From assembly GCA_946480055.1 (NCBI GenBank), contig CAMLID010000140.1:1-5496 (forward strand): DNA of 5,496 nucleotides, read 5' to 3'. Shown piece after piece: positions 1-5,496 of this stretch. Source of the DNA: an uncultured Lysobacter sp. Its GTDB lineage: Bacteria > Pseudomonadota > Gammaproteobacteria > Xanthomonadales > Xanthomonadaceae. Made by a program: the position numbers and the translations under genes. Each line of letters starts with the position of its first letter. The stretch's first letter is position 1. A model generated the notes under the pieces. The model searched no databases and had not been told where the DNA came from. It worked only from the letters and a program-made list of their open reading frames with translations.

Positions 1-468
1 CCGGTGCAGATCGCGTTCAACGTGATCCCGCACGGCGGCGACTTCACCGACAACGGCTACACCACCGAGGAGATGAAGCTGGTCTGGGAGACCCGCAAGA
101 TCCTCGGCGACGACTCGATCGGCGTGAACGCGACCGTGGTCCGGGTGCCGGTGTTCTACGCCCACTCCGAGGCGGTGCACATCGAAACCCGCGAGAAGCT
201 CAGCGCGGTCGACGCGCGCAAGCTGCTGGAAGCCGCGCCGGGCCTGGAAGTGGTGGACGAGGCGGTCGGCGGCGGTTATCCGACCCCGGTCACCCACGCT
301 TCCGGTCACGATCCGGTCTACGTCGGCCGCATCCGCGACGACATCTCGCATCCGCGCGGTCTGGCAATGTGGGTGGTGGCCGACAACATTCGCAAGGGCG
401 CGGCGCTGAACGCCGTACAGTTGGCCGAGCTGGTGTGGGCCGAGCAGCGCGCGCAGAACGCGGCCTGA
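1..468 (+). CDS. asd: Aspartate-semialdehyde dehydrogenase, C-terminal part (5' end outside window)
   Basis: The enzyme reduces L-aspartyl-4-phosphate to L-aspartate-4-semialdehyde with NADPH in the cytoplasm. This is the branch point to lysine/diaminopimelate, methionine and threonine. Only the last 155 codons are present, and the reading frame is open from base 1, so the GTG at base 4 (in PVQIAFNVIPH) is internal and not a start. Recognisable family sequence includes NVIPH, DNGYTTEEMKLVWETRKILGD and RVPVFYAHSEAVHIE. In the last block Arg48 and His55 of the fragment are seven residues apart. That matches the spacing of the substrate-binding Arg and acid-base catalytic His known in this family (Arg267/His274 in the E. 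coli enzyme). The C-terminus GAALNAVQLAE is typical and complete, so nothing suggests decay. Asd upstream of fimV-truA-trpF also matches the Pseudomonas gene order as I remember it. A strong hairpin follows the TGA. Confidence 0.96.
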   Translation, partial: PVQIAFNVIPHGGDFTDNGYTTEEMKLVWETRKILGDDSIGVNATVVRVPVFYAHSEAVHIETREKLSAVDARKLLEAAPGLEVVDEAVGGGYPTPVTHASGHDPVYVGRIRDDISHPRGLAMWVVADNIRKGAALNAVQLAELVWAEQRAQNAA

Positions 469-492
469 GCGGGCGGCACGGAGCCGGCAAGG

Positions 493-530
493 GCGCAATG
501 CGGCCGCACCGCGTCCGCATTGCGTATTAA
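493..530 (+). terminator. Stem-loop after asd, probable terminator with a poor U-tract
   Basis: CGCAATGCGG at 494-503 pairs perfectly with CCGCATTGCG at 515-524 (10 bp). A G.U pair at 493/525 extends the base. After one C-U mismatch, three more pairs form inside (505-507 with 511-513). The tail TATTAA (525-530) is AU-rich but not a run of U, so efficiency as a Rho-independent terminator is uncertain. The hairpin starts 25 bases after the asd stop and lies before the fimV leader, which suits an asd terminator or a processing/stability element. Confidence 0.6.
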
Positions 531-533
531 CCG

Positions 534-561
534 TGGCGGCGGCTAGAGTCGCCGCCAGGGG
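534..561 (+). promoter_or_regulatory. Hairpin abutting the fimV ribosome binding site
   Basis: TGGCGGCGGC at 534-543 pairs with GTCGCCGCCA at 548-557 (10 bp including one G.U), closing a four-base TAGA loop. The 3' foot of the stem shares its last A with the Shine-Dalgarno-like AGGGG at 557-561. That motif is seven bases before the GTG at 569 and is the main reason for choosing this start. The stem itself is seen directly. Whether it tunes ribosome access or protects the 5' end of the mRNA is inference. TATTAA at 525-530 could be a -10 box, but no -35 is visible. Confidence 0.5.
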
Positions 562-568
562 ACAGGGA

Positions 569-2419
569 GTGGCATTCAGAGTGAAGCATCGTTTCACGCG
601 CACCGCGTTGGCATTGGCGCTGGCTCTGGCCAGCGGCGGCGCCTGCGCGCTCGGCCTCGGCCAGATCGAGGTCAAGTCGCGCTCCGACCAGCCGCTGCTG
701 GCGGAAATCCCGATCGTCTCCAGCGACCCGGCCGAGCTCGAACAGCTGCAGGCGCGCCTGGCTTCGCCCGAAACCTTCACCCGCATCGGCCTGATGCCGC
801 CGCAGGGCATCGTCTCCGACCTGCAGTTCCAGGTCGCCCTGGACGCGCGCGGCAACCCGGTGATCCGGGTGACCAGCCAGCAGCCGGTGAACCAGCCGCT
901 GGTGACCTTCCTGGTCGAAGTCGACTGGGGCCAGGGCCGCCTGGTGCGCGAGTACTCGGCGCTGATCGATACCCCCAAGACCGTGTCGGCGCCGTTGCAG
1001 CCGCCGATCGAGGCGCCGGTGACGGCGCCGTCCAACCTGATCGAGCGGCCGCTGGATCCGGCGGCGGTGATCGCCAGCTACACCCCGACCGATCCGGCCG
1101 CGGTGACGCCCGACCCGGCCGCGGTCGACCCGATCCCGGTCGTGCCCGCGCCCGCACCCGGCAGCGCCTATCCCGCGCAGCCGACCGCCATCGCGATCGC
1201 GCCGCCGCCGCCGTCGCCCGCACCGCCGCTGGACGCCGCTCCGGCAGGCGAGGACGGATCGATCGCGGTCAAACGCGGCGATTCGCTGTCGCGCATCGCC
1301 AGCGGCCTGGAGCTGGGCGACGGCTATTCGCTGGACCAGACCATGGTCGCGCTGCTGCGCGCCAACCCCGACGCCTTCATCGGCGGCGACGTCAACCGTC
1401 TCAAGCAAGGCGCCGTGCTGCGCGTACCGCCCGGCAACGAAGTGGCCAGCATCGACGCCGGCGAAGCCAGCGCGCTGGTGCGCAGCCAGATCCAGCAATG
1501 GCGCCAGGCGCGCCGTCCGGCGCCGCAGCCGGCGGTGGAAGCGGTGCCGCTGGCGGTGGCGCCGCGTGCGGCCGGCAACAGCGCCGGCACAGCGACGGAC
1601 GCGGCGGCTGCGGCCGGCGCGCGTCTGGAAATCGTTCCGCCCGGCGCCAGTCGCGCCGCGCGGGCGGGTACACAATCCGGCATCAACGCCGGCGGCGGGG
1701 GCGAGATGCTGCGACAGGAACTGCAAGAATCCAAGGAGTCGCTGGCCGCCCGCGAGGCCGAACTCCAGGACCTCAAGGGTCGGGTCGCCGAGCTGGAGCA
1801 GTTGCAGAAGCAGCAGCAACAGCTGATCCAGCTCAAGGACACCGAACTGGCCGCGGCGCAGCAGCGCCTGAGCGAGTCCAACCAGAAGCAGGCCGCCGCC
1901 CAGGGCGGGGCGATGCTGCCGTGGGCGATCACCGGCGCGGTGCTGCTGCTGGCGGTGCTGGGCGCGTGGTTCATGCGCCGGCGTCCGTCCAAGCCGGTGT
2001 TCCGCGCACCGCTCGCGGCCGGCGCCGCGCCTTCGATCGCCGACGCCTTCGCCGAATCGGCGGCCGCGCCATCCGTGGTCGAGCCTGCTGTGGCCGAGCC
2101 CGAGTTGGCCGAAACCCCGGTCGCGGCGCCTGTCGCTGCCGCAGCGACGACCGTACCGTTCTGGAGCGCGGCCCGGTCCGCGCCCGCCGAGCGCAAGGTC
2201 CCGGCCTGGCACGTGGCCGCGGTCGGCCACGGCGATTCCGCACCGGTGCAGGAGCCGTTGTTGGCCGCGCAACCGGGCCAGGAGCGCCTGGAACTGGCGC
2301 GCGCCTACATGGACCTGGGCGATCACGAGAGTGCGCGCCAGCTGCTCGGCGAAGTCGCGGTGACCGGCGATCTGGCCGCGCGCCAGCAAGCCGCGCGGAT
2401 GTTGCGCGAACTGGAGTAA
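569..2419 (+). CDS. fimV: FimV-like pilus/polarity protein (LysM, coiled coil, one TM segment)
   Basis: FimV-type inner-membrane protein, known in Pseudomonas to bind peptidoglycan, promote type IV pilus secretin assembly and act as a polar hub. Domains in order, counted from GTG 569 (616 aa): signal peptide 1-27 with a hydrophobic Leu/Ala core and likely cleavage at ACA|LG; conserved periplasmic N-domain 28-135 starting LGLGQIEVKSRSDQPLLAEI; Pro/Ala-rich linker with three DPAAV copies; LysM-like segment 232-286 (VKRGDSLSRIA...LKQGAVLRVP); second linker; coiled coil 380-445; transmembrane helix about 451-469 followed by RRR; Ala/Glu-rich cytoplasmic linker; and the FimV C-terminal motif 571-616 (ERLELARAYMDLGDHESARQLLGEV). 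The cytoplasmic part is only about 145 residues, against several hundred in P. aeruginosa FimV. GTG 581 (MKHRFTR) is an alternative start that keeps the signal peptide but has a less well placed ribosome site. GTG 533 would add a charged extension. Confidence 0.93.
   Translation: MAFRVKHRFTRTALALALALASGGACALGLGQIEVKSRSDQPLLAEIPIVSSDPAELEQLQARLASPETFTRIGLMPPQGIVSDLQFQVALDARGNPVIRVTSQQPVNQPLVTFLVEVDWGQGRLVREYSALIDTPKTVSAPLQPPIEAPVTAPSNLIERPLDPAAVIASYTPTDPAAVTPDPAAVDPIPVVPAPAPGSAYPAQPTAIAIAPPPPSPAPPLDAAPAGEDGSIAVKRGDSLSRIASGLELGDGYSLDQTMVALLRANPDAFIGGDVNRLKQGAVLRVPPGNEVASIDAGEASALVRSQIQQWRQARRPAPQPAVEAVPLAVAPRAAGNSAGTATDAAAAAGARLEIVPPGASRAARAGTQSGINAGGGGEMLRQELQESKESLAAREAELQDLKGRVAELEQLQKQQQQLIQLKDTELAAAQQRLSESNQKQAAAQGGAMLPWAITGAVLLLAVLGAWFMRRRPSKPVFRAPLAAGAAPSIADAFAESAAAPSVVEPAVAEPELAETPVAAPVAAAATTVPFWSAARSAPAERKVPAWHVAAVGHGDSAPVQEPLLAAQPGQERLELARAYMDLGDHESARQLLGEVAVTGDLAARQQAARMLRELE
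1055..1126 (+). repeat. Three DPAAV-coding repeats in the FimV linker
   Basis: The five codons for DPAAV occur at 1055-1069, 1091-1105 and 1112-1126, in frame with fimV (residues 163, 175 and 182). They lie in the Pro/Ala-rich spacer between the N-terminal periplasmic domain and the LysM-like region. Synonymous differences between copies (gcggcg against gccgcg) point to an established low-complexity linker and not a fresh duplication. Such a spacer plausibly spans part of the periplasm and could vary in length between strains. Confidence 0.6.
2413..2416 (+). promoter_or_regulatory. truA ribosome binding site inside the fimV 3' end
   Basis: GGAG sits in the last sense codons of fimV, six bases before the truA GTG at 2423. 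The fimV TAA (2417-2419) lies between them. This placement supports the GTG start and suggests that ribosomes ending fimV help initiate truA. Confidence 0.7.
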
Positions 2420-2422
2420 CGA

Positions 2423-3280
2423 GTGGCGGCTGAGGTTCCGACGCCGCCCGCGGCGGCGGATTCGACGGGAAAGGCCCCGGCCGCGACGCGGCGCTATGCC
2501 TTGGGCATCGAATACGACGGCGGCGAATTCTCCGGCTGGCAGCGCCTGAGCCGGCCGGGCGAACCCGACCTGCGCGGCGAGCCCACGGTGCAGGGCGCAG
2601 TCGAGGAAGCCCTGTCCTTCGTCGCCGGCCGCCAGATCGACGTGACCTGCGCCGGCCGCACCGATGCCGGCGTGCATGCGTCCTGCCAGGTGGTGCATTT
2701 CGACGGGCCGGCCGAACGCGAACCGCGCGGCTGGGTGCTGGGCACGACCTCGCGCCTGCCGCCGTCGGTGTGCGTGCGCTGGTGCGTGCCGGTCGCCGAC
2801 GATTTCCACGCGCGCTTCTCGGCGCGCGCGCGGCGCTACCGCTACCGCATCCTCAACCGGCCGGTGCGTCCGGCCCTGCAGCGCCAATACCTGAGCTGGG
2901 AACGCCGCCCGCTCGACGCCGACGCCATGCATCGCGCGGCCCAGGCCCTGCTGGGCGAGAACGATTTCTCCGCGTTCCGCACCGTGCATTGCCAGGCGCC
3001 GCACGCGCGCCGCGACCTGCAATACATCGCGGTGCGCCGCGACGGCGACATCGTCGAGATCGAAGTCCAGGCCAACGCCTTCCTGCACCACATGGTCCGC
3101 AACATCGTCGGCAGCCTGCTGCCGGTCGGGCGCGGCGAGCAGCCCGAGGCCTGGATCGCGCAGTTGCTGGCCGGTCGCGACCGTGCCAAAGCCGGGCCGA
3201 CCGCGCCTTCGGCCGGGTTGGTGTTCGTCGGTCCGCGCTACCCTGCGGACTGGCCATTGCCGGCCGAGGTGAGCTTGTGA
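2423..3280 (+). CDS. truA: tRNA pseudouridine(38-40) synthase TruA
   Basis: TruA isomerises uridines 38, 39 and 40 in the tRNA anticodon stem-loop to pseudouridine; it is cytoplasmic and works as a homodimer. The protein is 285 aa, near the usual length. It shows the core start [17 protein letters not shown] (from residue 24) and [11 protein letters not shown]. The catalytic motif [11 protein letters not shown] puts the nucleophilic Asp at residue 81 (codon 2663-2665). Further blocks are [32 protein letters not shown] and [19 protein letters not shown], then a C-terminal [15 protein letters not shown]. About 22 Ala/Pro-rich residues precede the core, but no other start codon lies between GTG 2423 and the core, so the extension is probably real. 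Where the E. coli enzyme has LGVNANLP, this one has LGTTSRLP, which I recall as a xanthomonad-type variant. It starts three bases after fimV and overlaps trpF by four. Confidence 0.97.
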   Translation: MAAEVPTPPAAADSTGKAPAATRRYALGIEYDGGEFSGWQRLSRPGEPDLRGEPTVQGAVEEALSFVAGRQIDVTCAGRTDAGVHASCQVVHFDGPAEREPRGWVLGTTSRLPPSVCVRWCVPVADDFHARFSARARRYRYRILNRPVRPALQRQYLSWERRPLDADAMHRAAQALLGENDFSAFRTVHCQAPHARRDLQYIAVRRDGDIVEIEVQANAFLHHMVRNIVGSLLPVGRGEQPEAWIAQLLAGRDRAKAGPTAPSAGLVFVGPRYPADWPLPAEVSL

Positions 3281-3294
3281 AGGGTGATCCTGTG
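3266..3294 (+). promoter_or_regulatory. Two ribosome-binding-site/GTG pairs for trpF
   Basis: GAGGTGA (3266-3272), a long match to the anti-Shine-Dalgarno sequence, precedes GTG 3277. That GTG forms a GTGA overlap with the truA TGA (3278-3280). Fifteen bases on, AAGGGTGA (3280-3287) precedes a second in-frame GTG at 3292. Both spacings are workable. The first site has the better match and the classic coupling overlap, so it was used for the trpF start; the second would give a protein five residues shorter (MKHAPKTLF). Confidence 0.6.
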
Positions 3295-3966
3295 AAGCAC
3301 GCGCCCAAGACCTTGTTCCGTACCCGCATCAAGTTCTGCGGCTTCACCCGGCCGGGCGACGTGCGCCTGGCCTGCGAACTCGGCGCCGATGCGATCGGCT
3401 TCGTGTTCGCCGAGTCCAGCAAGCGCCGGGTCGAAGCCGAGGAAGCGCGCGCGATGCGCCAGGCGCTGGCGCCGCTGGTCGACGCGGTGGCTTTGTTCAT
3501 GGACAACCCCGCCGAACAGGTGCGCGAGGTCGTGCGCCAGGTCCGGCCCAGCCTGTTGCAGTTCCACGGCGACGAAAACGACGCGTTCTGCCGCTCGTTC
3601 GGCGTGCCGTACCTGAAGGCGGTGGCGATGGGCGAGGGCGGCGAGCCGGCCTCGGCCAGCCCGGGCCTGGCCCTGCATGCGCGCTATCCGGCCGCGGCCG
3701 GCTTTTTGCTCGACAGCCACGTCGCCGGCGGCAGCGGCGGCAGCGGCAAGACCTTCGACTGGTCGCGGATTCCGGCCGGCATGCACAAGCCGTTCCTGCT
3801 CGCCGGCGGGCTGGTGCCCGACAACGTCTACGAAGCGATCCTGGCGACCCGGCCCTGGGGCGTGGACGTGTCCAGCGGCATCGAAAGCGCGCCCGGACGC
3901 AAGGACGGCGATCTGATGCGGCGTTTCGTCGAGGAAGTGCGGCGCGCGGATTGCCACCGCGACTAA
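3277..3966 (+). CDS. trpF: Phosphoribosylanthranilate isomerase TrpF
   Basis: TrpF converts N-(5-phosphoribosyl)anthranilate to CdRP, the third step of tryptophan synthesis from chorismate, in the cytoplasm. It is monofunctional here (229 aa, a single TIM barrel), not fused to TrpC as in E. coli. Visible motifs: [12 protein letters not shown] with the catalytic general-base Cys at residue 21; [45 protein letters not shown] with the general-acid Asp at residue 146; [11 protein letters not shown] (174-184); and the phosphate loop [16 protein letters not shown] (195-210). All key residues are present. The frame is open upstream to about 2770, but that stretch is inside truA and does not resemble TrpF, so the start is placed at GTG 3277 by the ribosome site and truA overlap. 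GTG 3292 is possible. Translation is probably coupled to truA. It converges with trpI across a repeat-filled gap. Confidence 0.97.
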   Translation: MKGDPVKHAPKTLFRTRIKFCGFTRPGDVRLACELGADAIGFVFAESSKRRVEAEEARAMRQALAPLVDAVALFMDNPAEQVREVVRQVRPSLLQFHGDENDAFCRSFGVPYLKAVAMGEGGEPASASPGLALHARYPAAAGFLLDSHVAGGSGGSGKTFDWSRIPAGMHKPFLLAGGLVPDNVYEAILATRPWGVDVSSGIESAPGRKDGDLMRRFVEEVRRADCHRD

Positions 3967-3986
3967 GCGCGCAGCGCTGCTTTGGG

Positions 3987-4008
3987 GTAGGAGCGGCGTG
4001 AGCCGCGA
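3987..4008 (+). repeat. GTAG-headed palindrome (REP-like), copy 1
   Basis: GTAG at 3987-3990 heads the stem GCGGC (3993-3997)/GCCGC (4002-4006) with a GTGA loop. This head-plus-stem design matches the GTAG repeats of Stenotrophomonas and related Pseudomonas repeats, which are mobilised by RAYT (REP-associated) tyrosine transposases encoded elsewhere. I recall very similar GTAGGAGCGGC...GCCGCGA repeats as abundant in Lysobacter intergenic DNA. It begins 20 bases after the trpF stop. The family assignment is from memory. Confidence 0.6.
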
Positions 4009-4029
4009 GCGCGGATTTCCGTCAACGAC

Positions 4030-4069
4030 GCAGGCTGCGCCGAGCCGGCCGCAGGCTAGTGCCGAGCCG
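4030..4069. repeat. Short imperfect tandem repeat
   Basis: GCAGGCTGCGCCGAGCCG (4030-4047) is followed after three bases by GCAGGCTAGTGCCGAGCCG (4051-4069). The two units share GCAGGCT and GCCGAGCCG and differ only in the middle, giving a period of about 21 bases. It lies between the first and second GTAG palindromes. No coding role is apparent. It may be remains of older repeat copies or a replication-slippage product. Confidence 0.55.
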
Positions 4070-4074
4070 ACGAC

Positions 4075-4107
4075 GTAGGGTGCGGTGAGTCGGAGGCGAA
4101 CCGCACC
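4075..4107 (+). repeat. GTAG-headed palindrome, copy 2 (left arm of an inverted pair)
   Basis: GTAG (4075-4078) heads the stem GGTGCGGT (4079-4086)/ACCGCACC (4100-4107), 8 bp with a 13-base loop. The layout resembles the widespread GTAGGGTGGGT...ACCCACC type of intergenic repeat. The same 8-base arm recurs in copy 3 in the opposite orientation, making a BIME-like inverted pair spanning about 4074-4156. Confidence 0.65.
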
Positions 4108-4132
4108 ATCGCCTAGACCGGATGTCCGCGAC

Positions 4133-4155
4133 GGTGCGGTTGCCACCGCACCTAC
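4133..4155 (-). repeat. GTAG-headed palindrome, copy 3 (right arm of the inverted pair)
   Basis: GGTGCGGT (4133-4140) and ACCGCACC (4145-4152) form a perfect 8-bp stem with a four-base TGCC loop, followed by CTAC (4152-4155). On the minus strand it therefore reads GTAG plus stem. CGTAGGGTGCGGT at 4074-4086 and ACCGCACCTACG at 4145-4156 are inverted copies apart from one extra G, so the pair looks like one unit with terminal inverted repeats. The remainder of this gap (to 4209) shows nothing else I can name. The stem lacks a U-tract, so it is not a standard terminator for trpF or trpI. Confidence 0.65.
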
Positions 4156-4209
4156 GGTTCTGATCGAAACGCGAAGCGCGCACACGTCCTCAAGGGCGAG
4201 CAGTCGCGC

Positions 4210-5100
4210 TCAATCCCGCGCCAACGCCTCCCGCAACCACTGCGCCAACTCAGCCACGCGCGCGTCCTCGCGCCGCCGCGGCGCGCACAGCACCCAGCGC
4301 GCATCGGTGTCGACGAAGCCCCAGGGCGCGAGCAGCCGCCCGGCGGCCAGGTCCTCGGCCACCAGCGGCTGCGGCGCGATCGCCACGCCCAGCCCGGCGT
4401 TGGCCGCTTCCAGCAAGTAGTAGAGATGAGCGAAGCCGGTCCCCGGGCGCAGCGACGCCGGGTCCACGCCGACCCGCGCGGCCCAGTCGCTCCAGGCCTG
4501 CGGGCGCGAGGCGGTGTGCAGCAGTTCCAGACCGCGCAGCGCGTCCGGCGCCGCCGAGCTCAACGTCGCAGCGCCCGGCCAGCGCGGGCTCAGCACCGGA
4601 CCGATGCGCTCCACCGCCAGCTCGCGTACGTTCCAGTCGGTCGGCCAGGGCGGCGACGCGATCAGCAGCGCCGCGTCCAGGCCGGCCAGGGTGGCGTCGG
4701 GCGCGGTGTCGTTGGCGGCCAGGTGCAGGCGCAGGGCAGGGCGCTCGCGCGCCAGCCGTTCCAGGCGCGGGATCATCCAGCGCGCCAGTACGCTGCCCGG
4801 GCAGCCCAGTACCAGCGGCGCCTGAGCCGGCCGCCGCTGCAGTTCGGCCCAGGCCGCGCGCAACGGTGCGAAGCCGTCGGCGGCGGCCTCGTACAGGCGC
4901 TGCCCGGCCGGCGTCAGCGCCAGCCCACGCCCCTCGCGCAGGAACAAGGCCGTGCCCAGCGCCTCCTCGAGCACACGCAACTGGCGGCTGACCGCGCCAT
5001 GGGTCACATGCAGTTCGGCCGCGGCACGGCCGACGCCGTCCAGCCGCGCTGTCGCTTCGAAGGCGCGCAAGGCATTGAGCGGGGGCAGGTCGCGGCTCAT
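4210..5100 (-). CDS. trpI: LysR-family regulator, probable trpBA activator TrpI
   Basis: A 296-aa LysR-type transcription factor. The N-terminal winged helix-turn-helix (about residues 8-66) reads [20 protein letters not shown], then [18 protein letters not shown], then [18 protein letters not shown]. The effector domain starts near [21 protein letters not shown] (96-116). Later blocks are [41 protein letters not shown] and [14 protein letters not shown]. These blocks strongly resemble Pseudomonas TrpI as I remember it, more than the broader GcvA/AmpR relatives. Divergent placement against trpB with a 99-bp gap is the classic TrpI arrangement. In Pseudomonas, TrpI activates trpBA with indole-3-glycerol phosphate as inducer and represses itself; the same is inferred here. 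The ATG at 5100 starts the conserved [15 protein letters not shown], with no clear ribosome site upstream. If not TrpI, it is another GcvA-like regulator. Confidence 0.88.
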   Translation of the reverse strand: MSRDLPPLNALRAFEATARLDGVGRAAAELHVTHGAVSRQLRVLEEALGTALFLREGRGLALTPAGQRLYEAAADGFAPLRAAWAELQRRPAQAPLVLGCPGSVLARWMIPRLERLARERPALRLHLAANDTAPDATLAGLDAALLIASPPWPTDWNVRELAVERIGPVLSPRWPGAATLSSAAPDALRGLELLHTASRPQAWSDWAARVGVDPASLRPGTGFAHLYYLLEAANAGLGVAIAPQPLVAEDLAAGRLLAPWGFVDTDARWVLCAPRRREDARVAELAQWLREALARD

Positions 5101-5199
5101 TTGATAAGTGAGTTTTTCTGACGGATCGAGCCGATTTTATTCGTTATCGGTCACTCCGTGCTGCGATAAAGTGGCCGAACTCCCCGAGTCTGCCTGCCC
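5101..5199. promoter_or_regulatory. Divergent trpI/trpB control region with candidate TrpI operator
   Basis: This 99-bp gap is visibly richer in A/T than its surroundings. It holds interlocking dyads: ATCG-N3-CGAT (5125-5135), CCGAT-N10-ATCGG (5131-5150) and TTATCG-N14-CGATAA (5144-5169). An extended -10-like element for trpB, TG-C-GATAAA, lies at 5162-5170, with no good -35 upstream, as expected for an activator-dependent promoter. A transcript from it would have a leader of only about 23 bases, too short for a leader-peptide attenuator. On the minus strand TAAAAT (complement of 5134-5139) could be a -10 for trpI, so the two promoters would overlap. LysR dimers bind such dyads, but which one TrpI uses is inference. 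Confidence 0.6.
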
Positions 5200-5496
5200 G
5201 TGACCGCGATTACCGACTACCACGCCTATCCGGACGCCTCCGGCCATTTCGGCCGCTACGGCGGCCGTTTCGTCGCCGAGACCCTGATCGGCCCGCTGGA
5301 GGAACTGGCCGCGGCCTACGACGCCGCCCGCGTCGATCCGGCCTTCATCGAGGCTTTCGACCGCGATCTCGCCCATTACGTCGGCCGGCCCAGCCCGATC
5401 TACCACGCCCAGCGCCTGAGCGACGAGGTCGGCGGCGCGCAGATCCTGCTCAAGCGCGAGGACCTGAACCACACCGGCGCGCACAAGATCAACAAC
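5200..5496 (+). CDS. trpB: Tryptophan synthase beta chain, N-terminal part (3' end outside window)
   Basis: TrpB is the PLP enzyme that joins indole, channelled from TrpA, with serine to make tryptophan. The first 99 codons are present. They read [24 protein letters not shown], then [15 protein letters not shown], then [18 protein letters not shown]. The PLP-binding Lys is in the last motif at residue 96 (codon 5485-5487), equivalent to Lys87 of the Salmonella enzyme. The GTG at 5200 is chosen because an in-frame TAA at 5167-5169 closes the frame and no ATG, GTG or TTG lies between. No convincing Shine-Dalgarno motif precedes it, the nearest being GAG at 5186-5188. trpA is expected just downstream but is outside the window. 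Expression is likely controlled from the shared trpI/trpB region. Confidence 0.97.
   Translation, partial: MTAITDYHAYPDASGHFGRYGGRFVAETLIGPLEELAAAYDAARVDPAFIEAFDRDLAHYVGRPSPIYHAQRLSDEVGGAQILLKREDLNHTGAHKINN

Noticed and set aside
632..649. Possible lipobox at the end of the FimV signal peptide (SGGAC)
   Set aside because: The position three before Cys is Gly and not a Leu-like residue. The A-C-A|L sequence fits ordinary signal peptidase I cleavage better, as in other FimV proteins.
1498..2433. A 311-codon plus-strand frame overlapping fimV
   Set aside because: The translation is low-complexity Gly/Arg/Ala, typical of a shifted frame in GC-rich DNA. The fimV frame has clear LysM, coiled-coil and TM features over the same bases.
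527..3091. A very long (854-codon) open frame on the minus strand opposite fimV and truA
   Set aside because: It spans two well-recognised plus-strand genes and the junction between them. Its translation is Arg/His/Gly/Ala-rich with no domain I recognise, and long antisense frames are expected where codon third positions are nearly all G or C.
2770..3276. Upstream extension of the trpF frame into truA, which could suggest a fusion protein
   Set aside because: The extension is Arg/Ala/Pro-rich and unlike any TrpF N-terminus, while the truA frame there is highly conserved. Good ribosome sites mark the real trpF start at 3277 or 3292.
3966..3983. AGCGC-GCA-GCGCT hairpin followed by GCTTT as a trpF terminator
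   Set aside because: The stem is only five pairs and the T-run only three bases, followed by GGGG. It is too weak to call a terminator.
3238..4185. A 315-codon minus-strand frame opposite trpF and through the repeat region
   Set aside because: It mirrors the trpF coding bias, has no recognisable motif, and its N-terminal part would be encoded by the palindromic repeats.
4426..5121. A 231-codon plus-strand frame opposite trpI
   Set aside because: The translation is Arg/Gln/Ala-rich with no family resemblance, and the opposite strand encodes a complete LysR regulator.
5137..5484. A minus-strand frame opposite the start of trpB
   Set aside because: It is the antisense shadow of trpB and would run across the trpI/trpB promoter region.

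Overview
This window looks like chromosomal DNA from a high-GC gammaproteobacterium of the Xanthomonadaceae, probably Lysobacter or a close relative. The evidence is very high GC with strong G/C bias at third codon positions, the gene order asd - fimV - truA - trpF - trpI | trpB, and GTAG-headed palindromic repeats of the kind common in Stenotrophomonas, Lysobacter and Pseudomonas intergenic DNA. The genus is an inference.

Layout: the 3' part of asd (1-468, +) is followed by a 100-bp gap holding two strong hairpins. Next comes fimV (569-2419, +), then truA (2423-3280, +) three bases later, then trpF (3277-3966, +) overlapping the truA stop by four bases. The close spacing suggests that fimV, truA and trpF form one transcript with coupled translation. 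A 243-bp gap follows (3967-4209), holding three GTAG-type palindromes and a short tandem repeat. A LysR-family regulator (4210-5100, -), read here as trpI, converges on trpF and diverges from trpB. trpB (5200 onward, +) runs off the right edge. The 99-bp trpI-trpB gap is AT-rich and carries interlocking CGAT/ATCG dyads that are the natural candidate operator.

How the genes work together: asd acts in the aspartate-family amino acid pathway. FimV is a peptidoglycan-binding inner-membrane protein that supports type IV pilus assembly and polar organisation. TruA modifies the tRNA anticodon stem-loop. TrpF makes CdRP, the precursor of indole-3-glycerol phosphate (InGP). InGP is the substrate of tryptophan synthase (TrpA with TrpB) and, in Pseudomonas, the co-inducer of TrpI. 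A metabolite one step downstream of TrpF therefore probably controls trpB through the neighbouring regulator.

I see no new enzyme system, phage, CRISPR array, toxin-antitoxin pair or RNA gene. The less ordinary parts are the palindrome cluster, the trpI-trpB control region, the hairpins before fimV, the short FimV, and the run of GTG starts.
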